A stretch of DNA of 64,000 nucleotides from Alteromonas gilva (GCF_028595265.1 NZ_JAQQXP010000002.1:434001-498000); one strand, 5' to 3'; positions 1 to 9,489 are shown, numbered from the stretch's first letter. Numbers and translations are program-made. The notes: generated by a model from the letters alone, not told the origin.

Positions 1-175
1 GTGTGCAATAAAAAAAACGGTTGTACAGCATTTGTACCGCCATAATTGCGCGGCAATCCCTCGGCAGACTATGGGCAAATGCAGCAAAATAGGCTAATAT
101 CGGCCGCTTTTCAAACACAGGTCGAGAGATTCAGACCGTTGATTGTTGAACGCAAAAGTCTGTGAGGGCTGAACA
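1..175. other. Upstream region of purE
   Basis: No gene is visible before purE. A partly symmetric sequence at 150-165 (ACGCAAAAGTCTGTGA) matches about 12 of 16 positions of the enterobacterial PurR box. It lies just before and touches the GAGGG ribosome binding site, where a repressor could block purE-purK expression. The right half is poor, so PurR control is only a suggestion. Confidence 0.25.
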
Positions 176-661
176 ATGGCAAAAATCGCAATAGTAATGG
201 GGTCAACCTCTGATTGGCCAACAATGCAACATGCAGCAATAATGTTAAAGCAGTTTGGCGTTGATTTTGAGGCGCAGGTTGTCTCTGCGCACCGCACTCC
301 AAATCTGCTGGTAGAGTTTGCTGAACAGGCCGAAAACAGTGGTTTTAGTGCCATTATTGCCGGGGCCGGCGGCGCTGCCCATTTACCCGGTATGATTGCC
401 GCCCATACCCATTTACCTGTCTTTGGCTGCCCGGTTAAGTCTAAGGCGCTAAATGGTCTGGACTCATTGTTGTCAATTGTGCAAATGCCCAAGGGCGTGG
501 CAGTGGGTACGCTGGCGATAGGTGAGGCTGGTGCTGCGAATGCCGGATTGCTGGCTGCGCAGGTTGTGGCCTTACAGGAGCCCGAAGTGCGTAAAGCGAT
601 TATCGAGTTTCGTGAAAGTCAAACCGAAACCGTGTTAGCCAATGGTAAGCTGGAGTTATAG
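176..661 (+). CDS. purE: N5-carboxyaminoimidazole ribonucleotide mutase PurE
   Basis: Class I PurE, 161 residues, the normal length. In de novo purine synthesis it moves the carboxyl group of N5-CAIR to carbon 4 to give CAIR, in the cytoplasm. Visible family motifs are MGSTSDW (residues 8-14), SAHRTP (37-42) and the glycine-rich AGAGGAAHLPGM stretch (about 62-73), all part of the nucleotide-binding active site. A GAGGG ribosome site precedes the ATG. purK follows after a 2-base gap, so the two are one transcript and act on consecutive steps. A weak PurR-like palindrome sits just upstream. Identification is secure. Confidence 0.97.
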   Translation: MAKIAIVMGSTSDWPTMQHAAIMLKQFGVDFEAQVVSAHRTPNLLVEFAEQAENSGFSAIIAGAGGAAHLPGMIAAHTHLPVFGCPVKSKALNGLDSLLSIVQMPKGVAVGTLAIGEAGAANAGLLAAQVVALQEPEVRKAIIEFRESQTETVLANGKLEL

Positions 662-663
662 TC

Positions 664-1818
664 ATGCAGGTGCTGGTGTATGGCGCCGGTCAACTGGCGC
701 AAATGATGTATCTGGATGGAGCGGCGCTGGGCATTGACGTCAGGGCGGTCGATGTAAACAGTAATACCGTGGTTCACCCGGTCAGTAAAGCACGCCTGGA
801 TGGCACTATTGCGCAGGCTATTGACTGGGCCGACGCGCTGACCGTGGAGTTTGAGCACGTACCCGAAGACCTCCTTGAGCAAGCCGAAGCGTCTGGCAAA
901 CTGCTGCCGGGAATGGCCTCGGTGTTAATTGGTGCAGACCGCGTGCGCGAAAAACAATTGCTGAGCCGGTTAGATATTCCCAACTGTCCTTATCAGATTG
1001 TCACCAACGTTGATCAGTTGCCAGACTGTGTTCAGCAGCTCGGCGAACGCTTAATCATTAAGGCCAGTCGCGATGGTTATGACGGTTATGGTCAATGGCG
1101 TTTAAATAAAGCAGAGGAATTACCGCAGCTGCAACAACAGCTCGCCGGGCTCGATCTTGAAAAGGTGCCGCTGGTAGTTGAAAAGATGCTCAACTTTGAC
1201 CGCGAACTGTCGCTGATTGGCGCCCGCAGCCGCAACGGCGAAGTCATGGTTTATCCGCTGGCCGAAAACTTACACCACCAGGGGCAATTGCACGTTTCTG
1301 TGGCACCGGCAACTGCAAGTAATGAGGCCCTCACTGCCAGGGCGCAAGAGATATTTACCCGCTTGGTTGAAGGTATGGATTACGTGGGTGTGCTGGCTGT
1401 TGAGTTGTTTCAATGTGGTGAGACACTGCTGGTCAATGAGCTGGCGCCGCGTGTTCATAACTCAGGCCACTGGACCCAGGCTGGCGCCCATACCAGTCAG
1501 TTCGAGAATCATCTGCGTGCTGTGTTAGGTTTATCGCTGGGCGCGACAGGCAACATCGGTGGTGACGCGGCAGTCAGTGCTATGGTTAATATCATTGGCT
1601 GCGATGATCATCAGTTGGCGTTGCTGAGCATCCCTGGCGTGCATTTAAACTGGTACGGTAAATCGGTCAGGCATAAACGTAAAATGGGTCATATCAATGT
1701 AACAGCAGAGAGCTATCAGGCGCTGGGCAATAAACTGCAGCGCTTAAGCGGTTATCTGTCGACCACCCATTTCCCCTGTTTGCCGGATGAAAGTCAGCGC
1801 CTGGCTAATATTCGTTAG
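664..1818 (+). CDS. purK: N5-carboxyaminoimidazole ribonucleotide synthase PurK
   Basis: ATP-grasp enzyme of 384 residues that carboxylates aminoimidazole ribonucleotide with bicarbonate and ATP, supplying the substrate of PurE. The N-terminal Rossmann-like part starts with VLVYGAGQLAQMM. The ATP-grasp core carries the KASRDGYDGYGQW loop (about residues 137-149) and ELAPRVHNSGHW (about 259-270), both typical of PurK. Its ATG follows the purE stop by 2 bases with GGAG inside the end of purE, so translation is probably coupled. A terminator lies about 40 bases after the stop. Confidence 0.97.
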   Translation: MQVLVYGAGQLAQMMYLDGAALGIDVRAVDVNSNTVVHPVSKARLDGTIAQAIDWADALTVEFEHVPEDLLEQAEASGKLLPGMASVLIGADRVREKQLLSRLDIPNCPYQIVTNVDQLPDCVQQLGERLIIKASRDGYDGYGQWRLNKAEELPQLQQQLAGLDLEKVPLVVEKMLNFDRELSLIGARSRNGEVMVYPLAENLHHQGQLHVSVAPATASNEALTARAQEIFTRLVEGMDYVGVLAVELFQCGETLLVNELAPRVHNSGHWTQAGAHTSQFENHLRAVLGLSLGATGNIGGDAAVSAMVNIIGCDDHQLALLSIPGVHLNWYGKSVRHKRKMGHINVTAESYQALGNKLQRLSGYLSTTHFPCLPDESQRLANIR

Positions 1819-1856
1819 CGCGTCCATCTGTATAAACTGAATGAACTGATAATAAG

Positions 1857-1883
1857 GACCTCGCCAAACGCGGGGTCTTTTTG
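1857..1883 (+). terminator. Rho-independent terminator after purEK
   Basis: GACC-TCGC and GCGG-GGTC arms around a CAAAC loop are followed directly by TTTTT. It closes the purE-purK transcript. Confidence 0.8.
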
Positions 1884-2036
1884 TTTGCAGTGCTGCATGT
1901 CATTGGCGCGACCAGTGTTAAATTTTACGCTGAAGTGCGTGTTATACTTACGCAACACATGCCTTTTTCAATATTGAGCAATCGCAAAATTAGGTTACAG
2001 TGAAAAGGCTAATAAACAAAAAAGAATGGAGTGAAA

Positions 2037-2513
2037 ATGAGCGTCAAATCGGCAGTGATAACTTTAGTGCTTGCCACTCACCTGTTTTGGGCAGCGCCAG
2101 CGGTGTTGGCCATGGACTCAATTATGGTGCATAACGCCAATGCCCGGGCCACCTTTGCGTTAGCCTCCACTGCAGCGGTCTATTTGACCGTTATGAATCA
2201 TCATGACTCGCCCATCGTGCTCGAAGGTGTCAGTGTTTCAAGTGATATTGCCGCCGAAGCGCAAATTCATACCACTTTCATGGAAGGTGATATGATGAAA
2301 ATGCGACAAGTTACCGATGGTATTGGTATCGCACCGGATGCGATGGTTGAATTGAAGCCCGGTAGCTACCATATTATGCTTATGGGATTGGTTAAGCCGC
2401 TTGAAACTGGCAATACGTTTAACCTCACACTGCATTTTGATAATCAGGCCGATAAAACGGTGTTGGTGACGGTGGGAGACGCGGCCAAAGCGGGTACACA
2501 TTTACACCATTAA
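2037..2513 (+). CDS. Periplasmic copper chaperone, PCu(A)C family
   Basis: Secreted protein of 158 residues with a signal peptide (about residues 1-25, ending AVLA) and one PCu(A)C (DUF461) domain. This family carries Cu(I) in the periplasm and helps load the CuA site of cytochrome oxidase. The copper motif H-X10-M-X21-H-X-M is present with X22: His78, Met89, His112 and Met114. The C terminus ends THLHH, a further possible metal ligand set. An in-frame GTG lies 6 bases earlier, but GGAG overlaps it and is well placed for the ATG at 2037, so the ATG is chosen. No Sco or oxidase genes are adjacent; it appears to be a single-gene unit. Confidence 0.85.
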   Translation: MSVKSAVITLVLATHLFWAAPAVLAMDSIMVHNANARATFALASTAAVYLTVMNHHDSPIVLEGVSVSSDIAAEAQIHTTFMEGDMMKMRQVTDGIGIAPDAMVELKPGSYHIMLMGLVKPLETGNTFNLTLHFDNQADKTVLVTVGDAAKAGTHLHH

Positions 2514-2595
2514 GCACAGGTTGCTAATAAAGTAATCTGAATCCGTGATTGACTGCTATTAATGACTAGCAGAAGTTTTAAGCCAAGGAGTTAGT

Positions 2596-3066
2596 ATGAG
2601 CGTAATTGATATAGGCATCGACGAAGCGGATCGCGAAGCGATCGCCGCAGGTCTGAAGAAGGTGTTGGCAGATTCCTATACCTTGTATTTACAGACCCAT
2701 AATTTTCACTGGAACGTAACAGGGCCTCAGTTCAGAGAACTGCACCTGATGTTCGAGGAGCATTATACTGAGCTGGCAACAGCGGTAGATGACATTGCAG
2801 AACGTATTCGCACGCTTGGCGTCGCCGCCCCGGGAACCTATAAAGGCTTTGCTGAATTAAGCGCGATTGAAGAAGTCGAAGGCGTGCCGGAAGCCACTGA
2901 AATGGTAAGCTTACTTACCCACGGTCATGAGCAGGTAGTCAAAACCTGTCGCGCAGTGTTAAGTATTGCGCAAAATGCAGACGATGAGTCAACGGCCGCG
3001 CTGGTCTCCGATCGGATGCGCGTGCACGAGAAGACCGCCTGGATGTTGCGGGCAATGCTCCAGTAA
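2596..3066 (+). CDS. dps: Dps-family ferritin-like DNA-protecting protein
   Basis: 156 residues, the usual Dps size. Dps forms a 12-subunit shell that oxidises and stores iron and protects DNA during starvation and oxidative stress. The ferroxidase ligand pattern is present: HNFHWN at residues 35-40 and the D-D-I-A-E-R segment at 65-70. An AAGGAG site lies 6 bases before the ATG. The N terminus is short and has few lysines, so direct DNA binding is uncertain. It stands alone between the copper chaperone and the sugar dehydrogenase genes. Confidence 0.93.
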   Translation: MSVIDIGIDEADREAIAAGLKKVLADSYTLYLQTHNFHWNVTGPQFRELHLMFEEHYTELATAVDDIAERIRTLGVAAPGTYKGFAELSAIEEVEGVPEATEMVSLLTHGHEQVVKTCRAVLSIAQNADDESTAALVSDRMRVHEKTAWMLRAMLQ

Positions 3067-3160
3067 AATTTACTGCAATAAAGCGGCCTGCTGAACCATA
3101 ACCGACAACGCGATGTGCCGGCATCAGCAGGCTTTAACCTAAAAACAACAAGAGACGACA

Positions 3161-4276
3161 ATGAAGCGACCACAAAATAAGGTTGCTAAACTCACAGCAC
3201 TGGCCTTCGCCGGTGCTGTTGCGTTTAGTAGTCAGGCAACAACCGATGTTACCGTAAACGAATTAGCCAGTGGCCTGGATCACCCGTGGGGAATGACTTT
3301 TCTGCCCACAGGCGATGTGCTGATAACTGAACGCAGTGGCCAGGTTCGCCGCTATAATTTTGGCTCGGGCCTCAGTAAGCCCTTATCGGGTGTGCCAAAA
3401 GTGGCTGCAAATGGCCAGGGCGGCCTGCTCGATATCATTGTTGATCCGGATTTTACGACCAATCAGCAGATCTATTTTTGCTACTCAAGGCCGACAGACG
3501 GCGGCAGCAGTTCCAGCGTCGCGCGGGCCACTCTGGCCGGCAACGCTCTGACCGCGGTCAGCGACATTTTTATCGCCGATTCAGTCGTAGATAACGGTTT
3601 TCATTTTGGTTGTCGGCTGAGTTTTGATAGCGCTGAGAACTTATACGTCGCCATGGGCGATCGTTATAAATACATGGATGAAGCGCAAAACACCGATAAC
3701 CATTTTGGTAAAATAGTGCGTATTACCCGTGACGGTGAGCCGTTGGCAGACAACCCGTTTATTGATGGCGATGCGCCCGAGGTGTTTAGCTATGGTCACC
3801 GCAATATACAGGGCCTGACCGTTCACCCGCAAACCGGTGCGTTGTGGGCCATGGAACACGGCCCGAAAGGCGGTGATGAGGTTAATTTGATCAAAGCGGG
3901 CAATAATTATGGCTGGCCGCTTATCACCTACGGTATTGATTACGACGGTGATATTATTTCTGACAAAACGGCCCAGCCAGGCATGGAGCAACCTGTGCTT
4001 TACTGGGATCCTTCCATTGCCCCCAGTGGCATGACCTTCTATAACGGCAATGTCTTTAAAGACTGGCAGGGTGACTTGCTAGTGGGCGCGTTAAAGTTTC
4101 GTCACCTACGCCGTATTACCTTTAACGACGCGGGCGAACCAGTCAGTCAGACTGAGTATTTACGCGATCGCGGAGAGCGGATACGGGATGTTGAGGTAGG
4201 ACCAAACGGCATGATTTACGTGTTAACTGACGAAGATAACGGTAAATTATTGCAGCTGCTGCCGGCGGCTAAATAA
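3161..4276 (+). CDS. PQQ-dependent sugar dehydrogenase (soluble GDH/Yli-type)
   Basis: Secreted six-bladed beta-propeller of 371 residues with a signal peptide (about 1-26, cleavage near SSQA). The glucose/sorbosone dehydrogenase domain fills the rest. Family landmarks include LDHPWGMTFLPTGDVLITER near the start, NGQGGLLDIIVDP, FSYGHRNIQGL and WAMEHGPKGGDEVN, matching the E. coli YliI-type aldose dehydrogenases. Such enzymes oxidise aldoses in the periplasm with PQQ as cofactor; the natural substrate cannot be read from sequence. No PQQ synthesis genes lie in the window. It is monocistronic and ends in a strong terminator. Confidence 0.88.
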   Translation: MKRPQNKVAKLTALAFAGAVAFSSQATTDVTVNELASGLDHPWGMTFLPTGDVLITERSGQVRRYNFGSGLSKPLSGVPKVAANGQGGLLDIIVDPDFTTNQQIYFCYSRPTDGGSSSSVARATLAGNALTAVSDIFIADSVVDNGFHFGCRLSFDSAENLYVAMGDRYKYMDEAQNTDNHFGKIVRITRDGEPLADNPFIDGDAPEVFSYGHRNIQGLTVHPQTGALWAMEHGPKGGDEVNLIKAGNNYGWPLITYGIDYDGDIISDKTAQPGMEQPVLYWDPSIAPSGMTFYNGNVFKDWQGDLLVGALKFRHLRRITFNDAGEPVSQTEYLRDRGERIRDVEVGPNGMIYVLTDEDNGKLLQLLPAAK

Positions 4277-4303
4277 CGTTAAGCCAACATCACTTGTCAA
4301 AAA

Positions 4304-4327
4304 GGCGGCCAATGGCCGCCTTTTTTG
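4304..4327. terminator. Bidirectional terminator between convergent genes
   Basis: GGCGGCC and GGCCGCC arms separated by three bases are flanked by AAAAA on the left and TTTTTT on the right. It can therefore stop transcription from both the sugar dehydrogenase (+) and the S9 peptidase (-). Confidence 0.85.
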
Positions 4328-4351
4328 TTTTCGTTACACAGTGGCGATTCG

Positions 4352-6412
4352 CTAGTTGCCATCCGGTGTTGTTCTGTAACGTTCAAACCAGGCCAGAATG
4401 TTGCCGACCTTTTGCGCTAAGCGCGATGGTTTGCCAGCGATACCATGGGATGCGCCGGGCAAGCGGAGCATGGCGGCGTCAACGCCCTGTAGTTTGAGTG
4501 CCTGATAGTATTGCTCTGACTCACTAATAGGTGTTCTGTAGTCGGCTTCGCCGGTCAGCAGCATGGTGGGGGTGGTGACATTACCTACCAGTGAGAGCGG
4601 CGAGTGCTGCCACAGGTGATCAGGAATTTCCCAGGGCATCCCCGGCATCCAGTACTGACTGAAATAAGGATACGCATCAGCAGTTAACGCAAAGCTCATC
4701 CAGTTAATTACCGGCTTGGCGACCACCGCTGCGGCAAAGCGATCGGTTTTGCCGATTGACCAGGCAGTTAATACACCGCCGCCTGAGCCGCCGGTGATGA
4801 ACAAGTTGTCAGTATCGATAGAGCCTTTGGCTATGACGCCATCGACAACATCCATCAGATCATTGTAGTCCTGTGAAGGGTAATTGTGATGAATGAGGTT
4901 TGCGAAGTCTTCGCCATAAGAGGTACTGCCGCGAGGGTTGGCCCAAACCACCACATACCCTTTGGCCGCCATCAACTGGATCTCAGCGCTAAAATTAGGG
5001 CCGTAGGCCGCGTGGGGGCCACCGTGGATCTCGAGAATCAGCGGATACTTTTTGCTGGCATCAAAGTCGGGCGGCGTCAGCATCCAGGCTTGAATGGGGC
5101 GATCATCGACCGATGAGGCAACGGTTAGTGGTTCAATCGCTGACAGCTTGAGGTGGCCAAGCACGTCATTGTTGAGCGTGGTTAATTGTTTAACCTGGCC
5201 GCGCTTGTCGTGCATAAACAGATCGGCCGGTGAGGTACCATCGGATGAGGTAAATACCAGCGCACCGCTGCCTGACAGCGCAAACTCGCCGGAAGTGTAT
5301 GGCCTGCCCATGGACTGGCCGCCTAATGCAATACTGAGCCTGTCGGTATCGCCGTCTAATTCGATGCGCGCTACTCTGGTCTGGCCTGCATCGTCATAGC
5401 TGATGTACAGCTCATCACTGCCATGGGCCCATTCGAACTGACCTACCGAGCGGTCCAGGGACTCAGTCAGGTTGGTGAGTTTGCCGTTATCTAAACGCAT
5501 CACCCACAGGTCGTTACTTTGGAAGCTCAGCTTGCGGTCGGTCACATGACTAAATGCCAGGTATTTGCCGTTGGGGCTGACTTTAGGGCTACCTTCCGGG
5601 CCTTCTAAACTGGTAACCTGCGACAACTCGCCACTGTTAATTGCCAGCCGATAGATATCGCTGGTCATCACTTCCATGGCGTAATTAGCGCTGGGGTTAG
5701 TTGAAAATAGCAGACTCTTGCCATCATGCGACCAGTCCAGGTCACCATTGATGGGCACATCACTAAAGGTGAGCTGGCGCGGGGTTCCGCCGTCGAGTGG
5801 CAGTATATAAATCTGCGCAAAGCCGCCAGGGACGTAGCCCGCACCGTCAGAACGGTAATTAATGTCTTCAATAAAAATTCCCGACTCAGCCCACTGGGCA
5901 TTATCCGGTTTTCCGGGCATACCGGTAAACAGAGGCTTATTAGGCGCCGGGGTAAACATGGTGAACGCCAGTGTTTTGCTATCCGGCGACCATGTCACGT
6001 TACCCGGTGAATAACTGGTGTTGGTAAGCAGTGCATCTTCGCCGCTGTCCAGGTAACGCACATACAGTTGTTGTGAACCGCCCCGGTCTGACAAATAAGC
6101 AAGCTTATTACCATCCGGCGATAATACCGGGCTGCGTACATTCGCCTGTTCAGCAATGAGGGGGCGGTGGGCCCCGGTTTTTACGTCAATCCGCCATAAG
6201 CTGGTGTGCATGCGGTCATGCATAATGTCATTACTACGGCGTTCGTAAATAATGTGTTTATCATCGGGCGTGAACAAGGGCGAAGACGCATATTCAAGCT
6301 CAAAAATATGTTGATAGTCGAACGTTGTGACCGGCCCTTCTGCGCTGTGTCCCGGCAGTGATGCTGCCAGCACGGCACTGGCAAACAGCGCTTTGATGGT
6401 GAAATGCTTCAT
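4352..6412 (-). CDS. S9 family (prolyl oligopeptidase/DPP-like) serine peptidase
   Basis: Secreted peptidase of 686 residues with a signal peptide (about 1-23, ending GHSA). The first 400 residues form a WD40-like/TolB beta-propeller with repeated sequences of the SPDGNKLAYLSD type. The C-terminal alpha/beta-hydrolase domain begins near LILEIHGGPH and has the catalytic triad Ser543 (GGSGGG), Asp624 (GEADYRTP) and His656 (GASHGI). Such enzymes cleave short peptides, often after proline or from N termini. Its ATG overlaps the stop of the Mpo1-like gene by one base (TAATG), so the two are translationally coupled. Exact specificity is unknown. Confidence 0.92.
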   Translation of the reverse strand: MKHFTIKALFASAVLAASLPGHSAEGPVTTFDYQHIFELEYASSPLFTPDDKHIIYERRSNDIMHDRMHTSLWRIDVKTGAHRPLIAEQANVRSPVLSPDGNKLAYLSDRGGSQQLYVRYLDSGEDALLTNTSYSPGNVTWSPDSKTLAFTMFTPAPNKPLFTGMPGKPDNAQWAESGIFIEDINYRSDGAGYVPGGFAQIYILPLDGGTPRQLTFSDVPINGDLDWSHDGKSLLFSTNPSANYAMEVMTSDIYRLAINSGELSQVTSLEGPEGSPKVSPNGKYLAFSHVTDRKLSFQSNDLWVMRLDNGKLTNLTESLDRSVGQFEWAHGSDELYISYDDAGQTRVARIELDGDTDRLSIALGGQSMGRPYTSGEFALSGSGALVFTSSDGTSPADLFMHDKRGQVKQLTTLNNDVLGHLKLSAIEPLTVASSVDDRPIQAWMLTPPDFDASKKYPLILEIHGGPHAAYGPNFSAEIQLMAAKGYVVVWANPRGSTSYGEDFANLIHHNYPSQDYNDLMDVVDGVIAKGSIDTDNLFITGGSGGGVLTAWSIGKTDRFAAAVVAKPVINWMSFALTADAYPYFSQYWMPGMPWEIPDHLWQHSPLSLVGNVTTPTMLLTGEADYRTPISESEQYYQALKLQGVDAAMLRLPGASHGIAGKPSRLAQKVGNILAWFERYRTTPDGN

Positions 6413-6750
6413 TATTGTTGTTCCTTCGATTCTGTCGTCGATAAACTGATTTTGCCCTGCAATATATGGGTGAACATAACCCAGTCGCCAATAAAGCTAT
6501 ACAGTGGATAGCGAAAGGTTGCAGGTTTATTATGTTCAAACTTAAAGTGACCAAGCCAGGCAAATCCATAGCCTGCCACTGGCAATAACCATAACAGCAT
6601 CCACGTTTGCGTCACCAAACACAATATCAGTAAGCTGATTACCAGTGCAGAGCCGATAAAATGTAAGCGCCGACACATCGGGTGTTGGTGTTCAGCAAGG
6701 TAATACGGGTAAAACTCGCTGAACGAGGCAAAGCGTTGTTCATTGGTCAT
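6412..6750 (-). CDS. Mpo1-like/DUF962 membrane protein
   Basis: 112-residue membrane protein of the DUF962 (yeast Mpo1/YGL010w) family. It carries the family signatures HPMCRRLHFIG at about residues 22-32 and WLGHFKFEHNKPATFRYPLYS at about 64-84, with hydrophobic segments between and after them. The eukaryotic homologue is an iron-dependent dioxygenase in phytosphingosine breakdown; the histidines in both motifs fit metal binding, but the bacterial role is not known. A longer reading frame extends to 6798; the ATG at 6750 is chosen because AGGA lies just before it and the family begins here. Confidence 0.82.
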   Translation of the reverse strand: MTNEQRFASFSEFYPYYLAEHQHPMCRRLHFIGSALVISLLILCLVTQTWMLLWLLPVAGYGFAWLGHFKFEHNKPATFRYPLYSFIGDWVMFTHILQGKISLSTTESKEQQ

Positions 6751-6886
6751 AATTCCTACATCGTTTATGGGTATGCAGTAGATAGTGTAGCCTGTCACTT
6801 GTAATTAAGTACAATGTGCCCATATATGCCTAATAGATATGGCTTTAAAAACGAATTATGACAGGCGAATTACCATGCAGGAACTG

Positions 6887-7735
6887 ATGTCAAACAACAT
6901 CGTAGATTTAACCGTGGAGAATTTCCAACAGGTTATTCTGGAAGTATCCAAAGAAAAACTCGTACTTATCGACTTTTGGGCAGAGTGGTGTGAGCCCTGC
7001 AAAGACTTAATGCCGGTATTGGAAAAAATCGCCGGCGAGTATCCCGATACCCTGCTGTTAGCTAAAGTTGATTGCGAAAAACAGCAGGAAGTCGCCGCGC
7101 AGTTTGGCATTCGCAATTTACCCACCGTCATGGTTGTCAAAGATGCACAGCCCATTGATGGCTTTGCCGGCGTTCAGCCCGAAGCCGAAATCCGCGCCAT
7201 GCTGGGTAAATATTTACCCAAGCCGGAAGACGAGTATTTAGCCAAGGCTTCTGAGTTGGTCGCCGGCGGCGACTATACCGGTGCCTTCCCTCTGGCCAAA
7301 CAGGCCTATGAGCTGAATGGCGACAATATTGACGCTAAATATATGTATATCGATTGTCTGATTGAGACCGGCGCGGTGCCAGTTGCAAAAACCCTGCTGG
7401 AAGAGATTAAGATGGTCGATCAGGATCATCGGTATCAGGCTCTGCAAGGGAAAGTTGAGCTGGCTGAGCAGGCCGCCGATACCCCGGAGATCCGGTCATT
7501 GCAGGAGCAGGCTGCTGCCAACCCGGACGATCTGCAGGTGCAGGTGGACCTCGCTGTAGCGTTGTATCAGGTGCAACGTTCGGAAGAAGCACTGGCGTTA
7601 TTATACGCCGTGTTGTTGAAGGACTTCGCTTTTGGCGACGCCAAAAAGTTCATGCTGGATGTCATTAATGCACTACCTGATGGTGACTCGCTTAAATCGA
7701 AGTACCGGCGCAAGTTGTACAGCCTGATGTACTAA
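6887..7735 (+). CDS. cnoX: Thioredoxin-TPR co-chaperone CnoX (YbbN)
   Basis: About 282 residues: an N-terminal thioredoxin domain (to about 110) and a C-terminal TPR-like helical domain. E. coli CnoX holds unfolded proteins under chlorine stress and passes them to GroEL and DnaK. Here the active site reads WCEPC, an intact CxxC, unlike E. coli YbbN (SQHC), so this protein may keep redox activity as alpha-proteobacterial and Pseudomonas forms do. The start at 6887 (MSNNIVDL) matches the E. coli N terminus; in-frame ATGs at 6875 and 6839 are alternatives and no ribosome site decides clearly. Confidence 0.88.
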   Translation: MSNNIVDLTVENFQQVILEVSKEKLVLIDFWAEWCEPCKDLMPVLEKIAGEYPDTLLLAKVDCEKQQEVAAQFGIRNLPTVMVVKDAQPIDGFAGVQPEAEIRAMLGKYLPKPEDEYLAKASELVAGGDYTGAFPLAKQAYELNGDNIDAKYMYIDCLIETGAVPVAKTLLEEIKMVDQDHRYQALQGKVELAEQAADTPEIRSLQEQAAANPDDLQVQVDLAVALYQVQRSEEALALLYAVLLKDFAFGDAKKFMLDVINALPDGDSLKSKYRRKLYSLMY

Positions 7736-7855
7736 TGGCGTACTGCTGCGGCCCGTTGTTGTCGGGCTGTGCCAGGTCACGCAAGTTGTAATCCTTAACG
7801 GGTCGTCCTGGTTGTTGTTATAGCAGGGCGATACCCACCAACCATTGAGAGTAAT

Positions 7856-8044
7856 ATGCCTGACTGGTTATGGGTCTCCCTCGCTATTGTGCTGATTATC
7901 GAAGGCGCTGGTCCGCTGCTGATGCCCAATCGCTGGCAACGGTATTTAACGCAGCTGGCACAAACGAACCCTAATCAGATACGCCGGATAGGCGGAGCAT
8001 TGGTGATAACCGGGCTTATTTGTTTGTATTTCACGGCTATGTAA
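7856..8044 (+). CDS. yjeT: DUF2065 small inner-membrane protein (YjeT)
   Basis: 62 residues with two hydrophobic segments (about 4-22 and 43-61) and the DUF2065 pattern IEGAGPLLMPNRWQRYL between them. The family is small, membrane-bound and of unknown function. In E. coli yjeT lies between hflC and purA; here it also precedes purA, which supports the call. The hflKC genes are not in front of it here. A GAG ribosome site precedes the ATG. Confidence 0.85.
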   Translation: MPDWLWVSLAIVLIIEGAGPLLMPNRWQRYLTQLAQTNPNQIRRIGGALVITGLICLYFTAM

Positions 8045-8157
8045 ACCGGTAAATAGGGTTTAATCGGCCCCCAGCTGAATATTTGTGCATAAAACAGATG
8101 ATCCTGTATACGGATTTTTGATAGAATCCACGCCTAATTTTTTAACATACTCGACTC

Positions 8158-9456
8158 ATGGCTAAAAATATTGTGGTCCTTGGCACCCAATGGGGTGACG
8201 AAGGTAAAGGTAAAGTAGTAGATCTGCTTACTGACCGGGCAAAGTATGTTGTGCGCTATCAGGGCGGACACAATGCTGGTCACACACTGGTAATCGACGG
8301 TGAAAAAACCGTTCTGCATTTAATTCCCTCTGGCATTCTGCGTGACAACGTGACCTGCATCATAGGTAACGGCGTGGTATTGAGCCCGGAAGCGCTGATG
8401 ACAGAAGTCGCGATGCTTGAAGAGCGTGGTGTGCCCGTACGTGAGCGCCTGAAAATCAGCGAGGCTTGCCCGCTTATTTTGCCTTACCATGTGGCCCTTG
8501 ATGTTGCGCGTGAGAAAGCACGCGGCACTAAGGCTATCGGTACGACCGGGCGCGGCATTGGCCCTGCCTACGAAGACAAAGTAGCGCGCCGTGGCCTGCG
8601 GGTAGGTGACTTATTCAATGCCAAGGATTTCGCTGCCAAGCTGAAAGAAGTACTGGATGTGCATAACTTCACGCTTACCCAATACTACGGCGAAGAACCG
8701 GTCGATTATGATAAAACCCTGGCCGACGCGCTGGCAGTTGCCGATATTTTACGCGCGATGGTGGTCGATGTAACAGACGAACTGGACAAGGCGCAAAAGG
8801 CCGGTCTGCCTATTATGTTTGAAGGCGCGCAGGGCACGCTGCTCGATATTGACCACGGTACTTATCCTTACGTGACGTCGTCGAACACCACTGTGGGTGG
8901 CGTTGCTACCGGTGCCGGATTTGGCCCGTTGAACCTCGACTACGTGCTGGGTATTGTTAAAGCTTACACCACGCGTGTTGGCTCGGGCCCTTTTCCGACC
9001 GAATTGGATGACGATGTTGGCCAGCACCTCGGCGTGAAGGGGCATGAGTTTGGTGCAACCACTGGTCGTAAGCGTCGTACTGGCTGGTTTGACGCCGTAG
9101 CGATGAAGCGTGCTGTACAAATTAATTCTATTACCGGTTTTTGTTTAACCAAACTCGACGTGCTGGATGGTTTGGATACGCTGCAAATTTGTATCGGCTA
9201 TAAAGACAAAGACGGCAACGTTAAAGACGTACCACCGATGGCTGCTGACGGGTACGATTTGGTAACGCCAGTGTACGAAGAAATGCCGGGCTGGCATGAC
9301 AACACGTTTGGGGTGACCGAGTATGATAAGCTGCCGCAGCCAGCCAAAAACTACATTGCCCGTTTAGAGGCCATCACAGGTGTGCCGGTTGATATCATTT
9401 CGACCGGACCGGACCGCAATGAAACCATTGTGATGCGCCATCCTTACGATGCCTGA
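8158..9456 (+). CDS. purA: Adenylosuccinate synthetase PurA
   Basis: 432 residues, full length. PurA joins IMP and aspartate with GTP in the first committed step to AMP. The GTP loop GDEGKGK (residues 13-19), the QGGHNAGHT segment (35-43) and GTTGRGIGPAYEDK (about 128-141) are all intact. It lies 113 bases after yjeT, as in other gammaproteobacteria, and is followed by a clear terminator. Ribosome binding signals before the ATG are weak. Identification is certain. Confidence 0.98.
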   Translation: MAKNIVVLGTQWGDEGKGKVVDLLTDRAKYVVRYQGGHNAGHTLVIDGEKTVLHLIPSGILRDNVTCIIGNGVVLSPEALMTEVAMLEERGVPVRERLKISEACPLILPYHVALDVAREKARGTKAIGTTGRGIGPAYEDKVARRGLRVGDLFNAKDFAAKLKEVLDVHNFTLTQYYGEEPVDYDKTLADALAVADILRAMVVDVTDELDKAQKAGLPIMFEGAQGTLLDIDHGTYPYVTSSNTTVGGVATGAGFGPLNLDYVLGIVKAYTTRVGSGPFPTELDDDVGQHLGVKGHEFGATTGRKRRTGWFDAVAMKRAVQINSITGFCLTKLDVLDGLDTLQICIGYKDKDGNVKDVPPMAADGYDLVTPVYEEMPGWHDNTFGVTEYDKLPQPAKNYIARLEAITGVPVDIISTGPDRNETIVMRHPYDA

Positions 9457-9489
9457 TTAAATAAATCAGACACCTAAATACTCTCAAAG

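Noticed and set aside
3641..3991. Antisense frames such as this one and 16519-16869
   Set aside because: They are shadows of well-supported genes on the other strand with no start signals or family motifs.
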